NCBI GenBank assembly: GCA_034505795.1
Contig: JAPDQM010000012.1
Coordinates: 1 to 56,651 of the forward strand
DNA length: 56,651 nt
Direction: 5' to 3'
Origin: Thermofontimicrobium_A sp034505795
GTDB lineage: Bacteria; Zhuqueibacterota; Zhuqueibacteria; Thermofontimicrobiales; Thermofontimicrobiaceae
Shown: piece after piece, positions 53,745-56,651 of the stretch
How positions within the stretch are numbered: position 1 is the first letter of the stretch
Layout of the letters: each line of letters begins with the position of its first letter
Position numbers and translations under genes: made by a program
Notes under the pieces: generated by a model
Seen by the model: the letters and a program-made list of their open reading frames with translations, nothing else
What the model was told of the DNA's origin: nothing
Databases searched by the model: none

Positions 53745-54596
53745 TTACAATACCTGTTTCATAAACCGCAGCAGCATCGGCGTATAGACTATCAGCCGTA
53801 ATCTCGCCTTCCAATATTTTTGTCGATCAAACGCTCGCACCACTTTGAGGTAGCTGTTCACCAGCAGCCTAATATCGCCTATTTTCCGAGGCAGCAATTC
53901 AAGATTGATTACACCCTGAAAATTTTGCGCTTTGAGCGTCAATAAAATTTCATCGATTGGCATTTCGCCGCTCGGCCCAAAAGGCATGTGTGCATCATAA
54001 CCCTGGCGACAATCCGAAAGATGAATAAATTGAATCTGGCCATTGTTTTCCTGAAGAAATGCCACCGGATCCTCGCCTTGCAAAAAATAGTGTGGTGCAT
54101 CGAAACATTGACCGATCAATTGTTCGCCCAGTACGTTCCTGGCCTGCTGGAAGAAATGCTCAAATTTCTGCTGCGACCAGCTCTGGATATTTTCCAATAC
54201 AATGGGTGGCTGCAACTTCTTTAAATTATCCAGTAAATAGCTAATAGCATCCGCTTCGCTCATCTTAGCACTCGAAAATTCCGGAGGATGAGAGAGGCAA
54301 TAAAAAATGTTAAGCTCCCGATGGTGTTGATTGATCAACCGAGTCAACTTTTCGATATCTGCGGCACGATCATGGCAGGAAAAATCATACCCTGCATCGT
54401 GGCGGTTGGGCAAATGAAAACCAGTTTGAAGACCATCCATTTGCTCCAGGAATGCGGGTAGATCTTCGAATACCGCCTTTGTAATCTCCGCAAATTCAAC
54501 GCCCATTTTGCGGATAATCATCAGCAATGCCGCCGGCGAAATGCCTTTGAATTTATCTATGGTTATACCAACGAGCAGACCGTTTCCTTTTTTCAT
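53745..54596 (-). CDS. Sugar-phosphate isomerase/epimerase-like TIM-barrel protein
   Basis: A 283-aa xylose-isomerase-like (AP endonuclease family 2) TIM barrel. Likely metal ligands: Glu in PPIVLENIQSW (near residue 150), Asp/His in IGQCFDAPHYFLQGEDP, His in IQFIHLSDCRQGYDAHMPFG, and Glu in GVINLELLPRK. FHLPNRHDAGYDFSCHD near residue 75 adds His. Substrate unknown. ATG 54596 follows CAGGGTGAAG; the longer frame from 54635 has no ribosome binding site. It has its own promoter (54654-54682), divergent from upp. Confidence 0.85.
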   Translation of the reverse strand: MKKGNGLLVGITIDKFKGISPAALLMIIRKMGVEFAEITKAVFEDLPAFLEQMDGLQTGFHLPNRHDAGYDFSCHDRAADIEKLTRLINQHHRELNIFYCLSHPPEFSSAKMSEADAISYLLDNLKKLQPPIVLENIQSWSQQKFEHFFQQARNVLGEQLIGQCFDAPHYFLQGEDPVAFLQENNGQIQFIHLSDCRQGYDAHMPFGPSGEMPIDEILLTLKAQNFQGVINLELLPRKIGDIRLLVNSYLKVVRAFDRQKYWKARLRLIVYTPMLLRFMKQVL

Positions 54597-54653
54597 CTTC
54601 ACCCTGGGTTCATGAGTCTGACAATTCATTTTCATTCGAGAAAAATGTGGCGT

Positions 54654-54682
54654 AATATACTTCCTTTCCTATTCAAAATCAA
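54654..54682 (-). promoter_or_regulatory. Promoter of the TIM-barrel gene
   Basis: Minus strand: TTGATT (54682-54677), 17-nt spacer, TATATT (54659-54654). Leader of about 50 nt to the chosen ATG at 54596. Confidence 0.65.
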
Positions 54683-54731
54683 GCTTATTATTTGGCTGAC
54701 CATTAAAATTGGTTAACGAATATTTTTTTGC

Positions 54732-54760
54732 TTGATATTAAACAGATTTTTTGATAAGTT
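54732..54760 (+). promoter_or_regulatory. Probable promoter of upp
   Basis: TTGATA (54732-54737), 17-nt spacer, TAAGTT (54755-54760). The -10 is weak. Transcription would start near 54767, only about 20 nt before the ATG, which follows AAAAGGAGTTCTCG. Confidence 0.45.
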
Positions 54761-54787
54761 GCAATATTTCAGCAAAAGGAGTTCTCG

Positions 54788-55414
54788 ATGCGCAATTTCC
54801 ATTTAGTTAATCACCCGCTGGCTATCGATAAAGTCTCCCGGCTGCGGGACAAGCATACCAGCACGGCATCATTCCGGCAATTGATCCACGAGCTTTCGAT
54901 GATACTGGCAGTTGAGGCCACCTCTCATTGTCAACTCCAGGCCACCGAGCTCGAAACACCGCTGGAGAAAACCATTGGCAAAATTATGGCTCATCCAATC
55001 AGCCTCATTCCCATCTTGCGAGCAGGATTGGGAATGACGCAGGCCTTTCTCGATCTGATGCCCAATGCGCAGGTGGGCTATCTCGGCGTGGCTCGCAACG
55101 AAGTGACGCTGCAACCCCAGGCCTATTACGAGAAATTGCCGCCGCAATTGGACCGGTCAGAAATTTTCTTGCTCGATCCGATGCTGGCCACCGGCGGCAG
55201 CGCTGATTATGGCCTGAGTTTGATTAAAAATCATGGCGGTCAACAGATCACCCTGGTAACCATCATCGCTGCGCCAGAAGGAGTTGCATTGGTGAGCCAG
55301 CATCATCCCAATGTAAAAATCGTTAGCGCCAGCCTCGATCGAGAGCTGAATAAGCACGGATATATTCTACCTGGCCTGGGCGATGCGGGCGATCGGCTGA
55401 ATGGAACATGTTGA
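54788..55414 (+). CDS. upp: Uracil phosphoribosyltransferase
   Basis: Salvages uracil: uracil + PRPP gives UMP. The 208-aa product shows the family start FHLVNHPLAIDKVSRLRDKH, STASFRQLIHELSMILA, ISLIPILRAGLGMTQAFLDL, the PRPP loop IFLLDPMLATGGSADYGLS and the end GYILPGLGDAGDRLNGTC. The length is normal (208-209 aa). AAAAGGAG stands ahead of the ATG. Followed by a duplicated segment and a TPR-protein gene in the same direction; no terminator is seen between them. Confidence 0.96.
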   Translation: MRNFHLVNHPLAIDKVSRLRDKHTSTASFRQLIHELSMILAVEATSHCQLQATELETPLEKTIGKIMAHPISLIPILRAGLGMTQAFLDLMPNAQVGYLGVARNEVTLQPQAYYEKLPPQLDRSEIFLLDPMLATGGSADYGLSLIKNHGGQQITLVTIIAAPEGVALVSQHHPNVKIVSASLDRELNKHGYILPGLGDAGDRLNGTC

Positions 55415-55420
55415 TTTCGG

Positions 55421-55716
55421 ATTTACGATTTTAAAATTTGGTGAAGTGGATTGAGGTGGGTGAATAAAAATGATGTCAAAAAATCCTGTGAAATTTCGTT
55501 CCGTCAGGAGGCGCACCGCTCCGTCATCTTGCGGACGGTTCTGTGGGAAAAAATTGTGTATCGGTTCAAACCAGAGCTTCAGTTCAATTATTTAAATTTA
55601 CGATTTTAGATTTTAGAGTTTGGTGAAGTGGATTGAGGTGGGTGAACAACGATGACATTAAAAAATTCTGTGGGATTTCATTTCAGTGGGAGGAAATTCT
55701 TTTTCGGTTCAAGCCA
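55421..55716 (+). repeat. Direct duplication of a gene 5' region
   Basis: Two copies: 55421-55585 and 55596-55716. They share ATTTACGATTTTA at the start and an identical 28-bp block (55437-55464 and 55619-55646; TTTGGTGAAGTGG...GGGTGAA). After that come related initiation regions (MMSKNPVKF and MTLKNSVGF) and a later TCGGTTCAA element. Copy 1 has extra bases, including a small GC-rich hairpin. Copy 2 feeds the intact TPR gene. Confidence 0.7.
55470..55595 (+). pseudogene. 41-codon frame, probable duplicated 5' fragment of the following gene
   Basis: Starts MMSKNPVKFRSVRR and ends SNQSFSSII then TAA. It aligns with the start of the next gene (MTLKNSVGFHFSGRK ... SSQPFIF), including the GSNQS/GSSQP segment, but lost the hydrophobic signal core. 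It is preceded by the same GAGGTGGGTGAA. It is probably a non-functional copy, or a short leader frame. Confidence 0.5.
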
Positions 55717-56651
55717 GCCATTTATTTTTAATTCCATCACGCCAGTCTTATGCTTGATTTTGCCGCTGATATTCGTGGTTGAATCAGCCTTCGGTCAGAT
55801 CTGGCTCGATGCCAGAACCGATAGTTTGATTCAAACTGGCATCGAACTGTCGATTCAGCACGACTATCCTCAAGCAGAATCAATTTTTCATAAATTAATC
55901 GAAGCCTATCCCGACCATCCCGTCGGCTATCTCTTCATGGCCGCCACCCTCCAATCGAAGATGATGGATTATGAAACCGAGCGCTGGAGTGAAGATTTCC
56001 AGCGGTACATCCGCCTGGCGATCGATACAGCAGAAAATAGCAAAAGTCAGGACCTGTGGGCCATGTTTTATCACGGCAGCGCCTTGTGCTATCTGGCGTT
56101 TTATGAGGGCAGAAATGGGGATTACCTAAAAGCAATCAACCATGGGTTTTCAGGGATTGCCATTTTAAACAAGATAGTCAAAATAGATCCTGAGTTTTAT
56201 GATGCCTATTTTGGGATCGGGTCCTATCAATATTGGCGCAGCCAGAAAACCCGATTGTTGAATTGGCTGCCGCTGATCTCAGATGAGCGTGCCGAAGGCA
56301 TCGAACTGGTGCGACAGACTGTGGAACACAGCCGCTACACCCGCTACGTCGCCATGAACGAACTGATCTGGATTTTGTTAGATGCAGGCCAAGCGGATGA
56401 AGCGTATCAGTGGGCGTTGCGCGGGCTGAAGCAATTTCCGCAGAGCCGCTTCTTCCTGTGGGGAGCAGCTAAAAGCGCCTTTGCGCTGAAAGACTACTCA
56501 ACCGCGGCCATTCATTTTCAACGCCTGCTTGCGTCTATCGTCAACTCGCCCATGGATAACGGTTACAATGAATTTCTCTGCCGACTGAAGCTAGCGCAAT
56601 GTTTTGAGAAGCTGGGCGAATTGGCCCAGGCCTCCCAGCAGATCGCTGTGA
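55652..56651 (+). CDS. Secreted TPR-like protein (cut by window end)
   Basis: At least 333 codons. The signal region MTLKNSVGFHFSGRKFFFGS, then PVLCLILPLIFVVESAFGQ, ends near residue 49. After it come TPR-like units (SIQHDYPQAESIFHKLIEAY, YDAYFGIGSYQYWRSQKT, AGQADEAYQWALRGLKQFPQ), as in outer-membrane-associated TPR proteins. GAGGTGGGTGAA precedes the ATG at 55652; a somewhat later start cannot be excluded because the first 24 residues are polar/aromatic. The gene runs off the window and its C-terminus is unknown. Confidence 0.8.
   Translation, partial: MTLKNSVGFHFSGRKFFFGSSQPFIFNSITPVLCLILPLIFVVESAFGQIWLDARTDSLIQTGIELSIQHDYPQAESIFHKLIEAYPDHPVGYLFMAATLQSKMMDYETERWSEDFQRYIRLAIDTAENSKSQDLWAMFYHGSALCYLAFYEGRNGDYLKAINHGFSGIAILNKIVKIDPEFYDAYFGIGSYQYWRSQKTRLLNWLPLISDERAEGIELVRQTVEHSRYTRYVAMNELIWILLDAGQADEAYQWALRGLKQFPQSRFFLWGAAKSAFALKDYSTAAIHFQRLLASIVNSPMDNGYNEFLCRLKLAQCFEKLGELAQASQQIAV

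Overview
The window reads as one contiguous piece of a Gram-negative bacterial chromosome, about half G+C, with well-packed genes mostly on the minus strand. It carries a TonB-dependent receptor with a carboxypeptidase-regulatory-like N-terminal domain, an OmpP1/FadL porin, a SPOR lipoprotein, many TPR outer-envelope proteins, a DUF224-type ETF:menaquinone oxidoreductase and the non-mevalonate isoprenoid pathway. Together these suggest an FCB-group heterotroph (Calditrichota/KSB1-like lineages would fit). This is inference; no rRNA is present to prove it. Several promoters read TTGACA-N17-TATATT, unlike the Bacteroidota consensus, which argues against Bacteroidota proper. No tRNA, rRNA, CRISPR array, transposase or phage gene was seen.

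Layout. 1-9.2 kb: housekeeping on the minus strand (ddl 5' end, glnS, gltX, ispF-ispD, queA, ruvB-ruvA-ruvC, yebC). 9.8-13.9 kb: a SPOR lipoprotein and a divergent, very large TPR protein with consensus promoters and a 180-nt leader. 14-27 kb: a fatty-acid beta-oxidation block (thiolase, 3-hydroxyacyl-CoA dehydrogenase, enoyl-CoA hydratase, acyl-CoA dehydrogenase, two ETF pairs and a membrane Fe-S ETF:quinone oxidoreductase). One ETF pair is unusual: its alpha subunit lacks the FAD domain. An ATPase + Toprim-like gene pair, resembling split OLD/PARIS-type defence modules, sits between the two ETF pairs with its own promoter. 27-36 kb: a secreted heparinase-like lyase, a TetR regulator with a perfect TGAATGA-N4-TCATTCA operator over its own promoter, a structured leader with terminator ahead of a lipoprotein-like/TonB receptor operon, and FadL. 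36-46 kb: envelope proteins, shikimate kinase, PspC/LiaF-like proteins, an exported isoaspartyl methyltransferase, a histone-deacetylase-like amidohydrolase and endonuclease V. 47-52 kb: ribA, mutS2, cvpA, yqeY, rpsU. 52-56.6 kb: a secreted unknown, a TIM-barrel isomerase-like protein, upp, and a TPR protein cut by the window end whose 5' region is duplicated.

How the genes work together. FadL would import long-chain fatty acids. The acyl-CoA dehydrogenase, hydratase, 3-hydroxyacyl-CoA dehydrogenase and thiolase would carry out beta-oxidation. EtfBA would take electrons from the acyl-CoA dehydrogenase and pass them to the membrane Fe-S protein and the menaquinone pool. The TetR protein, whose operator matches the FadR-type consensus, is the likely acyl-CoA-responsive repressor, although its operator was seen only at its own promoter.
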